Below, piece by piece: positions 35,722 through 42,955 of a DNA stretch of 49,682 nt; within the stretch, counting starts at the first letter, position 1; every line of letters starts with the position of its first letter. Source of the stretch: an uncultured Clostridia bacterium (lineage in GTDB: Bacteria; Bacillota; Clostridia; Christensenellales; Aristaeellaceae). Below the pieces are notes generated by a model, which was not told the DNA's origin, searched no databases, and saw only the letters and a program-made list of their open reading frames with translations. Both the position numbers and the translations under genes were made by a program. The stretch spans positions 1 to 49,682 of the forward strand of contig CAMVEB010000027.1 in assembly GCA_947166385.1 (NCBI GenBank), given 5' to 3'.

Positions 35722-35823
35722 TGCCCTTCCTCCTTCGTTGGATCCGGTTCTTCCGTTTCCGTAAGACTTCTGTTAGTTCCCATACTTTTTCTGTCTTTCC
35801 CTGCCGGTCTGCCCGGTCATTAT

Positions 35824-35842
35824 AAAAAGGCAAAGCTTCGCC
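35824..35842 (-). terminator. Candidate attenuator in the polysaccharide-operon leader
   Basis: On the minus strand GGCGAAGCTTTGCC is self-complementary and is followed at once by TTTTT. The loop would be tight, so the stem may breathe. The preceding CTTTGCC (from the upstream hairpin) can pair instead with GGCGAAG, giving mutually exclusive structures. Confidence 0.5.
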
Positions 35843-35844
35843 TG

Positions 35845-35864
35845 GCAAAGTGCCTGCACTTTGC
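35845..35864 (-). promoter_or_regulatory. Leader hairpin that competes with the attenuator
   Basis: GCAAAGTGC (35845-35853) and GCACTTTGC (35856-35864) form a perfect 9-bp inverted repeat with a 2-nt centre. It lies just before the terminator-like stem on the minus strand. Confidence 0.5.
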
Positions 35865-36018
35865 AAAAAGCTTCGTCCTTTGTTCAACGCTCGTCAGCTC
35901 CAGCAAACCACTGCGAGCCTCCCTGCGCCTGCCTGTGATTCCCCGGGCTTCCTCACCCGAAGCATCGGATATATGGCATCTTCGCCCGGGTGCGTATGAC
36001 CATAGTCATACAAAATAT

Positions 36019-36048
36019 ATTATACTATATCAGGAGGAGATTCGTCAA
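36019..36048 (-). promoter_or_regulatory. Main promoter of the polysaccharide operon
   Basis: On the minus strand the -35 box TTGACG (36043-36048) and a perfect -10 box TATAAT (36019-36024) are 18 bp apart. They point at the Wzz-like genes. No other promoter of this quality was noticed before the first gene. Confidence 0.72.
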
Positions 36049-36090
36049 TTTTCATATAAATAAGAAGGAATTTGTCTGAAAAGTACGAAA

Positions 36091-36112
36091 GCGGGTCGCT
36101 TTCGCGACCCGC
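36091..36112 (-). terminator. Hairpin ending the toxin-antitoxin transcript
   Basis: GCGGGTCGC, a GAAA loop on the minus strand, then GCGACCCGC: a perfect 9-bp GC-rich stem about 65 nt after the toxin stop. The following TTTCGTACTTTTC is a weak T-tract. It would insulate the polysaccharide promoter from upstream transcription. Confidence 0.6.
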
Positions 36113-36176
36113 TAAACGATCGAACGCATTTTGATCTGCCAGCAACGGATTCCCTCCGGCATGACCGCAGCCGAAT

Positions 36177-36509
36177 CTAACGCATATCATCAAATTGCAT
36201 TGAACCGATTCCAAACAGAGTTTTTATATAGTCGCTTTTCACTGGAAGAATTCTGCCAATTTCCAGTGCGGTTTCGTTGACGCGGTAGAATATCAGATAT
36301 GCTTTAAATGGAACAAAATAGATGCCGGTAAATACTCCGTTCCATAATAAAGGTGAACCACTCTTTGGAAAAGTTGTCTTTTTCCGTACAGCGTCCCTTA
36401 AATCCTCAATATATTGCTCAGTTGTCATCAAATCCTGCGATGCTTCCCAAACTTCATACCAAACCCGATCCAAATCACCAAGCGCCTCAGGTGAGTAGAT
36501 TAATGTCAT
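36177..36509 (-). CDS. RelE/ParE-family toxin
   Basis: A 110-residue protein of the RelE/ParE fold. The beginning LIYSPEALGDLDRVWYEVWEAS, the middle SGSPLLWNGVFTGIYFVPFKAYLIFYRV and the end LEIGRILPVKSDYIKTLFG match this family. The typical pattern is P-A...DL..I..Y followed by a central R/Y-rich strand and a final R-I-L segment. Members are either mRNA interferases or gyrase inhibitors; which applies here cannot be told by eye. The start overlaps the antitoxin stop by 4 bp, the classic arrangement. Confidence 0.88.
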   Translation of the reverse strand: MTLIYSPEALGDLDRVWYEVWEASQDLMTTEQYIEDLRDAVRKKTTFPKSGSPLLWNGVFTGIYFVPFKAYLIFYRVNETALEIGRILPVKSDYIKTLFGIGSMQFDDMR

Positions 36510-36793
36510 TTGCTGATCGCTGCCTTCATAAATGCTTTCTTTGCTGCAAAGTGTTTGTCAACGTCCTCTTCAGAAAGCCAGCCCTGTTCTTCTCCTGACT
36601 GAAAGCCTTTAACAAGCTCCATCATGAGTTGAAGCATCGCTTTTGTCTTTTCAAACTCTTCATCATCTTCAATACTGTGGACACTGAATTGTCCATGACC
36701 ATTCCGAGTTAAATAGACAGGTGCATTCGGCTTTACTTTTTCAAGGACCTGCCCATAGTTTCTCAACTCTGAAATCGGCGCGATATTTGGCAT
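36506..36793 (-). CDS. Phd/YefM-type antitoxin
   Basis: A 95-residue protein beginning MPNIAPISELRNYGQVLEKV, the DNA-binding N-terminal domain typical of the Phd/YefM family. It is followed by PVYLTRNGHGQFSVHSIED and a helical, acidic C-terminus that would wrap the toxin. It should both neutralise the adjacent toxin and repress its own promoter. GGGGAGG lies upstream of the ATG, and its promoter is at 36870-36898. Confidence 0.9.
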   Translation of the reverse strand: MPNIAPISELRNYGQVLEKVKPNAPVYLTRNGHGQFSVHSIEDDEEFEKTKAMLQLMMELVKGFQSGEEQGWLSEEDVDKHFAAKKAFMKAAISK

Positions 36794-36869
36794 AAGCGTT
36801 TTCCTCCCCAGATCCTGATAAGATCCCTCACTACATCAGCCCTGAAAACTGCAAGATCCAATCATGAAA

Positions 36870-36898
36870 AGGTTAACATAAGAAAAATTGATTGTCAA
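36870..36898 (-). promoter_or_regulatory. Promoter of the toxin-antitoxin operon
   Basis: Minus-strand TTGACA (36893-36898), a 17-bp spacer and a weak -10 TAACCT (36870-36875). It lies about 80 nt before the antitoxin gene. The 255-bp gap 36794-37048 holds this promoter and no further gene that I can support. Confidence 0.5.
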
Positions 36899-37048
36899 CA
36901 TATTGTTCGAACTTTTTTTCGAAGAATTTGTAGTATCGAGCGATTCTGCATGCTCTGGATCTCCTGCAGCGCCTTCGCGCTCCCCGTGTCAATAGAAAGG
37001 TAACATGGTAACGGCTGCTGCAAAAAGGATCTATTCCTCCTTCCCTTT

Positions 37049-38245
37049 TCAGGGCAACTCAGGTGTCTCTTCCTCCTCAAAGGATTCCTTCCCCAGTTCC
37101 GTGATCCGGGTTTTGCCGGCTTCCCCGTACTGATACAGCTGATCGAAATATTCAATCGCCGCGCGGATCTTGGTCCTTAGCAGATAACCGCCGGCTTCCG
37201 TTTCCGCGTAGATGGTTTCCGGTGTCACCTGAGGATTCCAGTGATACGCCTTTCCGTGGAAGGACTGAATCCCCGCGAGGATCTGCAGCGTTTCCTCCCG
37301 GGACAGTTTCGTCAGTTCCGGCGCGTTGAGCATCGCGTTCAGCGTCGCCTTCACCGCCTTCAGTGCGGCGGGATCCTCCGCATACTCTGCTTCCGCGCTT
37401 TCCATCTCATGCTTTTTGTCGATGACATCTTCGGCAAAGGAAGAGCTGAGCGCGAAAAGGGAAAATACCCCCTTCATCCGATCCCCGGGCTGCAGGAAGG
37501 TTTGCATCTCCCGATAGGATTTGAGACGGGTTTTCTTTCCCATCCGGCCGATCAGCTCCGCCTCATCAAATAGGATCACCCATCCGTCCAGCCCGATTCT
37601 GCTGAAGAAATGGCTCATAAAGGAAAAGTAATCCATGGTGTGACGGGTTTTTACAAAATTCTGGTTGAATTTTGCTGTCTGCCCTTCCACCCGGCGGTAG
37701 CTGCGCTTGATCACATCGTTGGAAACGAAGTCGCCCTCCAGATCCCCGAGAAACTGAGTCCGCTCCTCTTCCTCCTGCGTCCCGAGCATCGCCCGCAGCA
37801 GGTAATACAGTTTATCCGTCTCCAGCTCTTTGGCAGAAAACGCCAGCAGGTCTCCGGTGACGCCGCTTCCCGGGGTCAGTTCCTCCAGTTTCTGGCGGAA
37901 CCCCGGTTGCGCCGTCCCCGGCAGATAGGTATTGGAAATAATCTTCTGATACAGCACCGGCAGATTGCTCATGGGTGTTTCCTTGCCCAGCGCCACATAG
38001 GACACCGCCATATTGCTCTGAGTCGCCATGTTGAACACCGTATTCAGCAGGTGCGTCTTTCCTTCTCCGTAATGTCCCGTAAAGATCATCCCGTCCGACC
38101 GTCCGCTGGCCCGGACAGCTTCCAGGCGATCTTCAATCCGCTTCATCATACCCGGTCTGGCTTCCGTAAAACACGCACCGACCGCGCGGGAAGGAACACC
38201 GGAACGCAGCGCTTCTATCACATGCATCGCGTAAAAATCAGTCAT
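37049..38245 (-). CDS. P-loop ATPase of the BrxC/BrxD-like (DUF2791-like) type
   Basis: A 398-residue ATPase. Walker A is GHYGEGKT at residues 57-64, the G-x-Y-G-x-G-K-T/S-H form seen in the BREX ATPases BrxC and BrxD. Walker B is WVILFDEAE at about 222-230, and a sensor-like LFALSSSFAEDV follows. The start overlaps the upstream ATPase gene by 8 bp with GGAAGGAG before the ATG. It is the last gene of the 37-42 kb module. None of the other BREX genes (PglZ, PglX, BrxL) is present, so this is not a BREX system as known. I expect it to load or remodel a partner on DNA, but that is inference. Confidence 0.78.
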   Translation of the reverse strand: MTDFYAMHVIEALRSGVPSRAVGACFTEARPGMMKRIEDRLEAVRASGRSDGMIFTGHYGEGKTHLLNTVFNMATQSNMAVSYVALGKETPMSNLPVLYQKIISNTYLPGTAQPGFRQKLEELTPGSGVTGDLLAFSAKELETDKLYYLLRAMLGTQEEEERTQFLGDLEGDFVSNDVIKRSYRRVEGQTAKFNQNFVKTRHTMDYFSFMSHFFSRIGLDGWVILFDEAELIGRMGKKTRLKSYREMQTFLQPGDRMKGVFSLFALSSSFAEDVIDKKHEMESAEAEYAEDPAALKAVKATLNAMLNAPELTKLSREETLQILAGIQSFHGKAYHWNPQVTPETIYAETEAGGYLLRTKIRAAIEYFDQLYQYGEAGKTRITELGKESFEEEETPELP

Positions 38246-39473
38246 GTTCCTTCTCTCCTTCCAACGTCATCCGGTTGACCAGATAAGGAATCCCCAGCTT
38301 GCCGAAAACAGCGCGGGCTTTCAGCTGTGTGGCAGCCTCCTGCCCGATCGGCCGGGTTTCCATACCTTCCCTCGCCAGCACCTCCGCCAGCTTCCCGGAC
38401 ATCTCCGTAATCCGATCCTCTGTGTAATACTCATCCCCGTACCGGTCCAGATCCACAATATCGGCAAACCGGTTGAAGCGGATGCTGACCACCTCGTTCT
38501 GCATCCGCATCCACAGGGCCTGATAGTTCTTGACGCCGAGGCTGTCGTCGTCCATCATCTCCCGGTCCATGCACAGCAGGAAAAGCACATACCGCATGCT
38601 GTCAATATCATCGATCAGCTGCCGGATGCTCTCATACGCGTCTTCCCGGCGTCCTTTGGTATATTTGAGCGGACTGTCCGAACTTTTGCTGATCAGCTGT
38701 TCCAGATCGTCCACCACCACCAGCAGGCCGGGCCGGCCGCTCAGGTGAATTACCTCGCACAGGGAGCGAAGCAGGTTCCGGGCATTATACTTGGTCACCC
38801 GGATCGGCGACATCCCGATGGCTTTCATCTGGGATGCCTTGACGGAAGGATCCCCGTGCATCCAGGCCAGGATCATTTCCCGGTACGCGTTTTCCAGCAC
38901 CGGATACCCCAGCAGGTCGCCCATCAGCAGGGAGCAGCACACCGCAAACGTATTGTCCAGCAGAGGATTCCGGGTAAAGTTCCTCCGGAGCGCTTCCCGG
39001 ATCTCGCCCTTGGAAAAGGCATCTCCTTCCCCTTTTTCCGACAGCATGTCCATCAGCGTCTTGCCTTCCGAAATGGACGCCGGATCATATCCCATCTCCC
39101 GGATGATCTGATCCGCGCAGTCCCGAAGGATTCGTTCCAGCCCGCACTGTCGCAGAATTTCGAGATAAACGCCCCGGAAATCGTGCAGCCAGACTTCTCT
39201 GGCGGAAATCGTAACCGTCAGATAACACCGTTCCGCCGCTTCCAGAAGCATCGTCTCCGCAAAGCAGGTCTTTCCGCTGCCCTGAAGCCCGGTCACAAAC
39301 TTGATCTTGCTTCCACCGGCGGGAATATAGGTTTCCAGGTACTGCTCCGCCAGAAAGCCGGTCAGGGAATCCAGGGCAACTGTTGTCTCTCTCAGGAGTT
39401 CCACGTTCCCAGGTGCTTTTCCGGCCAGAAGCTGAGATAGCCCTTCCTTCCGGCTCAGGTTCAGTTCCGCCAT
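38238..39473 (-). CDS. P-loop ATPase, second member of the paired ATPases
   Basis: A 411-residue ATPase with Walker A GLQGSGKT (residues 62-69) and Walker B LLVVVDDLE (250-258). A STAND/Orc-like layout is suggested by SMRYVLFLLCMDREMMDD after Walker B and a helical C-terminal region (LAEVLAREGM...YLVNRMTL). It is not a close copy of its neighbour, so the two ATPases probably have distinct jobs in one complex. GGAGG is 8 nt before the ATG. Translation is coupled to the next ATPase by overlap. Family assignment beyond P-loop NTPase is uncertain; DUF2791-like is my best guess. Confidence 0.72.
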   Translation of the reverse strand: MAELNLSRKEGLSQLLAGKAPGNVELLRETTVALDSLTGFLAEQYLETYIPAGGSKIKFVTGLQGSGKTCFAETMLLEAAERCYLTVTISAREVWLHDFRGVYLEILRQCGLERILRDCADQIIREMGYDPASISEGKTLMDMLSEKGEGDAFSKGEIREALRRNFTRNPLLDNTFAVCCSLLMGDLLGYPVLENAYREMILAWMHGDPSVKASQMKAIGMSPIRVTKYNARNLLRSLCEVIHLSGRPGLLVVVDDLEQLISKSSDSPLKYTKGRREDAYESIRQLIDDIDSMRYVLFLLCMDREMMDDDSLGVKNYQALWMRMQNEVVSIRFNRFADIVDLDRYGDEYYTEDRITEMSGKLAEVLAREGMETRPIGQEAATQLKARAVFGKLGIPYLVNRMTLEGEKEHD

Positions 39474-39497
39474 CTTGGTTTTCCTCCAGCCTTCTGA

Positions 39498-40289
39498 TTA
39501 TTCGTCGTTCATGCTCCGCAGCGTGCTGATAAATGACTCCACGCCGGTCCTGCTCAGTACGCGGATTCCCGTCGCCCCGTCCCGGCTGGTGCCGAAGTCG
39601 TACCGAACGCCGTTCTTTGTTTTCCATGCTTCCGTTCCGGCCTCAAACAGCCTGGAAAGATCAAAGGCAAATGCCTGCATATCATATTCCTTCCTGGCCC
39701 GCGCCATCAGCGCCAGGTTCTTGTAAATCCGGGTCAGCGTCTGGGTGCTTCCGATTCGGGATCCGTTCCTCAGACAGGTGATTTCATAGGCTGCCGCCAG
39801 CTCCTCCATGAAGGAAGCCGGGTTGAAATTTGCCTTGTTCAGCCGGATCTGTCCCTGATGGATGACCTCCGCCACATATTCCGGACGGACGCTCGGAACC
39901 TTTTTCCGGTCCATATATACTTCCGCCGGATGCTCCGTATCCCCGAGGATCCTTACCTTATAGGGGAACATCTCATAGACGCCTTTCTCGCCTACCGCGT
40001 CCACCTTTTTCTCCGCGCAGGCATCCAGCAGCTGCCGGGTAAAGTCTCCGCTCACAAAGTATTCCTGCTCGTCGAAGGAATCAATCTCCGCCTGCAGGGC
40101 ATCGGTTCTTTCCTGCAGCTGGGCGATCGCATCCCGCAGCGCGGCAATCCCCTTTTTCGCCTCCATCAGATTCCCGGTTTCCGTATTTTTCTGGATCGCT
40201 TTCTGCAGCCGGACGGTTGTGTTTGCCGTATCCTTCACATTCTTCGCCAGCGGCGTCAGGTTTTCCAGCAATGATTCATAGTTCTGCAT
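39498..40289 (-). CDS. Coiled-coil protein of unknown function in the ATPase/helicase module
   Basis: A 263-residue soluble protein that I do not recognise. The first ~75 residues are heptad-rich (LAKNVKDTANTTVRLQKAI; DAIAQLQERTDALQAEIDSF). After that comes a mixed alpha/beta domain with VSGDFTRQLLDACAEKKVDA, YKVRILGDTEHPAEVYMDRK and a helical C-terminus rich in Arg (LTRIYKNLALMARARKEYDM). It has its own promoter at 40320-40348 and a strong GGGAGG ribosome binding site, and is followed by the two ATPases. It could be the DNA- or target-binding subunit of the module, but nothing in the sequence proves this. Confidence 0.65.
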   Translation of the reverse strand: MQNYESLLENLTPLAKNVKDTANTTVRLQKAIQKNTETGNLMEAKKGIAALRDAIAQLQERTDALQAEIDSFDEQEYFVSGDFTRQLLDACAEKKVDAVGEKGVYEMFPYKVRILGDTEHPAEVYMDRKKVPSVRPEYVAEVIHQGQIRLNKANFNPASFMEELAAAYEITCLRNGSRIGSTQTLTRIYKNLALMARARKEYDMQAFAFDLSRLFEAGTEAWKTKNGVRYDFGTSRDGATGIRVLSRTGVESFISTLRSMNDE

Positions 40290-40319
40290 GTCTGTTCCTC
40301 CCTGTCAGTTTCTCATTTT

Positions 40320-40348
40320 ATTATAGGGTTCTATCCCGTGCCGGACAA
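40320..40348 (-). promoter_or_regulatory. Promoter of the coiled-coil/ATPase/ATPase genes
   Basis: Minus-strand -35 TTGTCC (40343-40348), a 17-bp spacer and a perfect -10 TATAAT (40320-40325). It sits in the short gap after the helicase gene, so the three genes can be expressed apart from rmlAB and the helicase. Confidence 0.6.
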
Positions 40349-40366
40349 GACTTTCCGTGCATTTTT

Positions 40367-41905
40367 TCAGTCCTGTTTTTCCGTGTCCCGATGAAACAAA
40401 AAGCTCATTTTCCTCATCGTTTTCCGGTAATTCGCTTCATGAACCGTTTCCGTTTTTTTCTCACGGAACGAATCCGGGGGCAGCAGGTAATCCGTCCTGG
40501 GCAGGCCTTCCAGCAGGCATTTCCGCAGCTCCTTCTGCTGCGCCGCGCTCAGGTCCTTCGCCCCCTGCATCACTTTCCTCGCTGCATATTCATACAGCTC
40601 ATTGGAGAAGGTCCGTTCGTCCGCGTCATACCGCAGGGAAACGCAGTCAATTTCTTTCAACCCCGCCAGGTAGACCCGGTCGTCCGTAGATTCCGGCAGA
40701 TAGATATAGTACAGGCAGGCGGCGGTTTTTCCGGGGCTTCTTCGCAGCACCCTTCCCAGCCGCTGAATCCGCTGCCTGGATACGGAGGAACTGCTCAGCA
40801 CAATGCCCATGCCTGCGTCCGGGACGTCAATGCCCTCGTCCAGCGCCCGGCAGCTGATCAACACCCTGGCCCGGTTCTCCCGGAATGCCTGCAGGCTCCT
40901 GATCCGGGCCTCCCGGGACATTTCGGAGTGGTACAGCACCCCGATATTCCCCATTTTTCGTCTCATTAGCCCCAACATATCCTCCGCCTGGGAGATCCAC
41001 TCGCAAAAAAGAATCGCCCGGGTATTCTCCGGAAGCTGCCGGAGAAGATCGAGCGCGCAGAGGACCCGCGTCCTGGCCAGATTGCTGACCTTTTTTCTCT
41101 CCCAGGTTTTCAGCAGAAAACTGACAGCGGGATGAGACGGATCCATTCCCGCTTCCTGAGCCAGGCGATTCAGTTCGATCTGAAATGCTTTTTCTTCCAT
41201 TCCCTTCAGATAGGGATATTGTTTCAGCAGTCTGGCCCAGAGAACGGTCAGCTCCCTGGACAGTTCGATGTACCTTTTCCGTTCATCGGGAAGAAAAGTC
41301 GCGGCGGTCTCCACCACAGTGAACGGGGAAACAATCTGATCCGCCGACGCTTCCGAAAACCCATAGCGATAAATCTCCTGACCCAGCCCGCTGATCAGCA
41401 CCTCATCATGGGCCGTGCCGAAAGGCGTGGCGGACAATCCCAGGGTAGCAAACTGTTCCGTCGGGAAAAAGGGTGGAATCTGAAACCGGAAAATCTTCCG
41501 GTTTTCCTTGCTCTGGCAATGGTGGCATTCATCGCAGATCAGCAGCACCGGCTGCCCCAGCGCAAACGCCTGCTCCATGTGTTTCGCCAGATGTTCCCGC
41601 GCAGAGTTGATGATATAAATCATCATCCGGCGATCCCAGGCGTCCCGATGTCCCGCGCCGAAGAATCCCGGCCGGTCGTCTTCGCTTTCCGCTTCCTGCA
41701 GCAGAGCGGACTGCCACTGCTGTGCCAGAGGGATAGTCGGTACAACAATCCGGATCCTGGCATTTCCGTACCGCCGGCGGAATCGCCGGATCGCTTCCAG
41801 CGCCAGCACGGTCTTCCCGGCGCCCGTGACCACATTCACAATCCCGCGGCAGCCGTTCCCTTCCCAGGCCTTCAGGCATTCCTGCTGCCAGGCATAAAGC
41901 TTCAT
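40367..41905 (-). CDS. Superfamily 2 DEAD/DEAH-type helicase
   Basis: A 512-residue helicase core. Motif I is VVTGAGKT at residues 26-32, motif II LLICDECHH, motif III LGLSATPFG, and motif VI QRIQRLGRVLRRSPGKT. A conserved CRALDEGIDVPDAGMGIVLS region precedes motif VI. The Q-like start YAWQQECLKAW resembles type III/type I restriction and UvrB-like SF2 translocases. The ATG at 41905 with GGTGAGG upstream is chosen. A far longer frame upstream only overlaps rmlB in low-complexity translation. The start lies 7 nt after the rmlB stop, so it is co-transcribed with the dTDP-sugar genes. It is likely the motor of the neighbouring ATPase module. Confidence 0.88.
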   Translation of the reverse strand: MKLYAWQQECLKAWEGNGCRGIVNVVTGAGKTVLALEAIRRFRRRYGNARIRIVVPTIPLAQQWQSALLQEAESEDDRPGFFGAGHRDAWDRRMMIYIINSAREHLAKHMEQAFALGQPVLLICDECHHCQSKENRKIFRFQIPPFFPTEQFATLGLSATPFGTAHDEVLISGLGQEIYRYGFSEASADQIVSPFTVVETAATFLPDERKRYIELSRELTVLWARLLKQYPYLKGMEEKAFQIELNRLAQEAGMDPSHPAVSFLLKTWERKKVSNLARTRVLCALDLLRQLPENTRAILFCEWISQAEDMLGLMRRKMGNIGVLYHSEMSREARIRSLQAFRENRARVLISCRALDEGIDVPDAGMGIVLSSSSVSRQRIQRLGRVLRRSPGKTAACLYYIYLPESTDDRVYLAGLKEIDCVSLRYDADERTFSNELYEYAARKVMQGAKDLSAAQQKELRKCLLEGLPRTDYLLPPDSFREKKTETVHEANYRKTMRKMSFLFHRDTEKQD

Positions 41906-41912
41906 GGGCACC

Positions 41913-42932
41913 TCACCGGTTGCCGTACATCTTCTCGTAGTAGTTCTGGTACTCGCCGGAAATGATCTCCTCCCACCAGGGCTTGTTGTCCAGATACCAG
42001 CGGATCGTCTTTTTGATGCCGTCGGCAAACTTCGTCTCCGGCAGCCAGCCCAGCTCGTTGTGGATCTTGGTTGGATCGATGGCGTAGCGCATGTCGTGGC
42101 CCTTGCGGTCGGTGACATAGGTGATCAGGGACTCGGGCTTGCCCAGCTCTTTGCAGATCAGCTTCACGATATCGATATTGGCCATTTCATTGTGGCCGCC
42201 GATGTTGTAGACTTCGCCGACGCGGCCCTGGTGGATGATCAGATCGATTGCCTTGCAGTGATCCTCAACATAGAGCCAGTCGCGGACGTTCTTGCCCTCG
42301 CCGTAGACCGGGAGAGGCTTGTCGTTCAGGGCGTTGGCGATCATCAGCGGAATCAGCTTTTCCGGGAAATGATAAGGGCCGTAGTTGTTGGAGCAGCGGG
42401 ATATCGTGCAGGGCAGGCCGTACGTCCGGTGGTAGGCCATGACGAGCAGGTCGGCCGCGGCCTTGCTGCTGGAATACGGGCTGCTGGTATGGATTGGGGT
42501 TTCCTCGGTGAAGAGGAGATCCGGCCGGTCCAGGGGCAGATCGCCGTAGACTTCATCGGTGGAAACCTGGTGATAGCGGGTAATCCCGTATTTGCGACAG
42601 GCGTCCATCAGGGTCGCCGTGCCGATGATGTTCGTCTGCAGGAAGATCCCGGGATCTTCAATGGAGCGGTCCACATGGGATTCCGCGGCAAAGTTCACCA
42701 CAATATCCGGATGTTCTTCCTCAAACAGCTGATACACTGCTTCCCGGTCGCAGATATCCGCCTTGACAAAGCGGAAATTCGGATGATCCATCACGGATTT
42801 CAGGGTGGACAGGTTGCCCGCGTAGGTCAGCTTGTCCAGGCAGATGATCCGGTCGTCCGGATATTTCCCGAGCATGTGAAAAATAAAGTTGGAACCGATA
42901 AAGCCGGCACCGCCGGTGACAATAATAATCAT
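41913..42932 (-). CDS. rmlB: dTDP-glucose 4,6-dehydratase
   Basis: A 339-residue SDR enzyme converting dTDP-glucose to dTDP-4-keto-6-deoxyglucose. Seen: IIIVTGGAGFIGSNFIFHML, ESHVDRSIEDPGIFLQTN, STDEVYGDLP, the catalytic YSSSKAAADLLV and RCSNNYGPYHFPEKLIPLMI, all family hallmarks. The ATG at 42932 has GGAGG at the right distance, while the ATG at 42938 is too close to it. It follows rmlA by 23 nt. No rmlC or rmlD is in the window, so the product probably feeds the ketoisomerase/aminotransferase pair at 19-21 kb. Rhamnose synthesis elsewhere is possible. Confidence 0.96.
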   Translation of the reverse strand: MIIIVTGGAGFIGSNFIFHMLGKYPDDRIICLDKLTYAGNLSTLKSVMDHPNFRFVKADICDREAVYQLFEEEHPDIVVNFAAESHVDRSIEDPGIFLQTNIIGTATLMDACRKYGITRYHQVSTDEVYGDLPLDRPDLLFTEETPIHTSSPYSSSKAAADLLVMAYHRTYGLPCTISRCSNNYGPYHFPEKLIPLMIANALNDKPLPVYGEGKNVRDWLYVEDHCKAIDLIIHQGRVGEVYNIGGHNEMANIDIVKLICKELGKPESLITYVTDRKGHDMRYAIDPTKIHNELGWLPETKFADGIKKTIRWYLDNKPWWEEIISGEYQNYYEKMYGNR

Positions 42933-42955
42933 ATTCATATCCTCCGTTTCCCTTT

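Larger units (their letters stand above)
35722..36011 (-). promoter_or_regulatory. Structured 5' leader of the polysaccharide operon
   Basis: About 290 nt between the promoter and the first Wzz-like gene, without a convincing gene. Features on the minus strand: GTATGAC/GTCATAC, a 7-bp inverted repeat (35994-36011) at the probable transcription start; CCCGGGC ... GCCCGGG arms enclosing GAAG/CTTC; a 9-bp hairpin (35845-35864); and an intrinsic-terminator shape (35824-35842). Such a leader is what one expects where a long operon is controlled by attenuation or processive antitermination. No antiterminator gene is seen in the window. Confidence 0.55.

Noticed and set aside
38244..39440. 398-codon plus-strand frame opposite the second ATPase
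   Set aside because: The translation is rich in His, Gln and Pro, typical of antisense frames in GC-rich genes. The minus strand has Walker motifs and a ribosome binding site.
37049..41905. Classification of the ATPase/helicase set as BREX
   Set aside because: The BrxC/BrxD-like Walker A is suggestive, but no PglZ, PglX, BrxA/B or BrxL homologue is present in the window.
41906..42118. N-terminal extension of the helicase frame
   Set aside because: It overlaps the end of rmlB and translates as Ser/Thr/Arg-rich low complexity. The ATG at 41905 has a ribosome binding site and begins at the natural helicase start.
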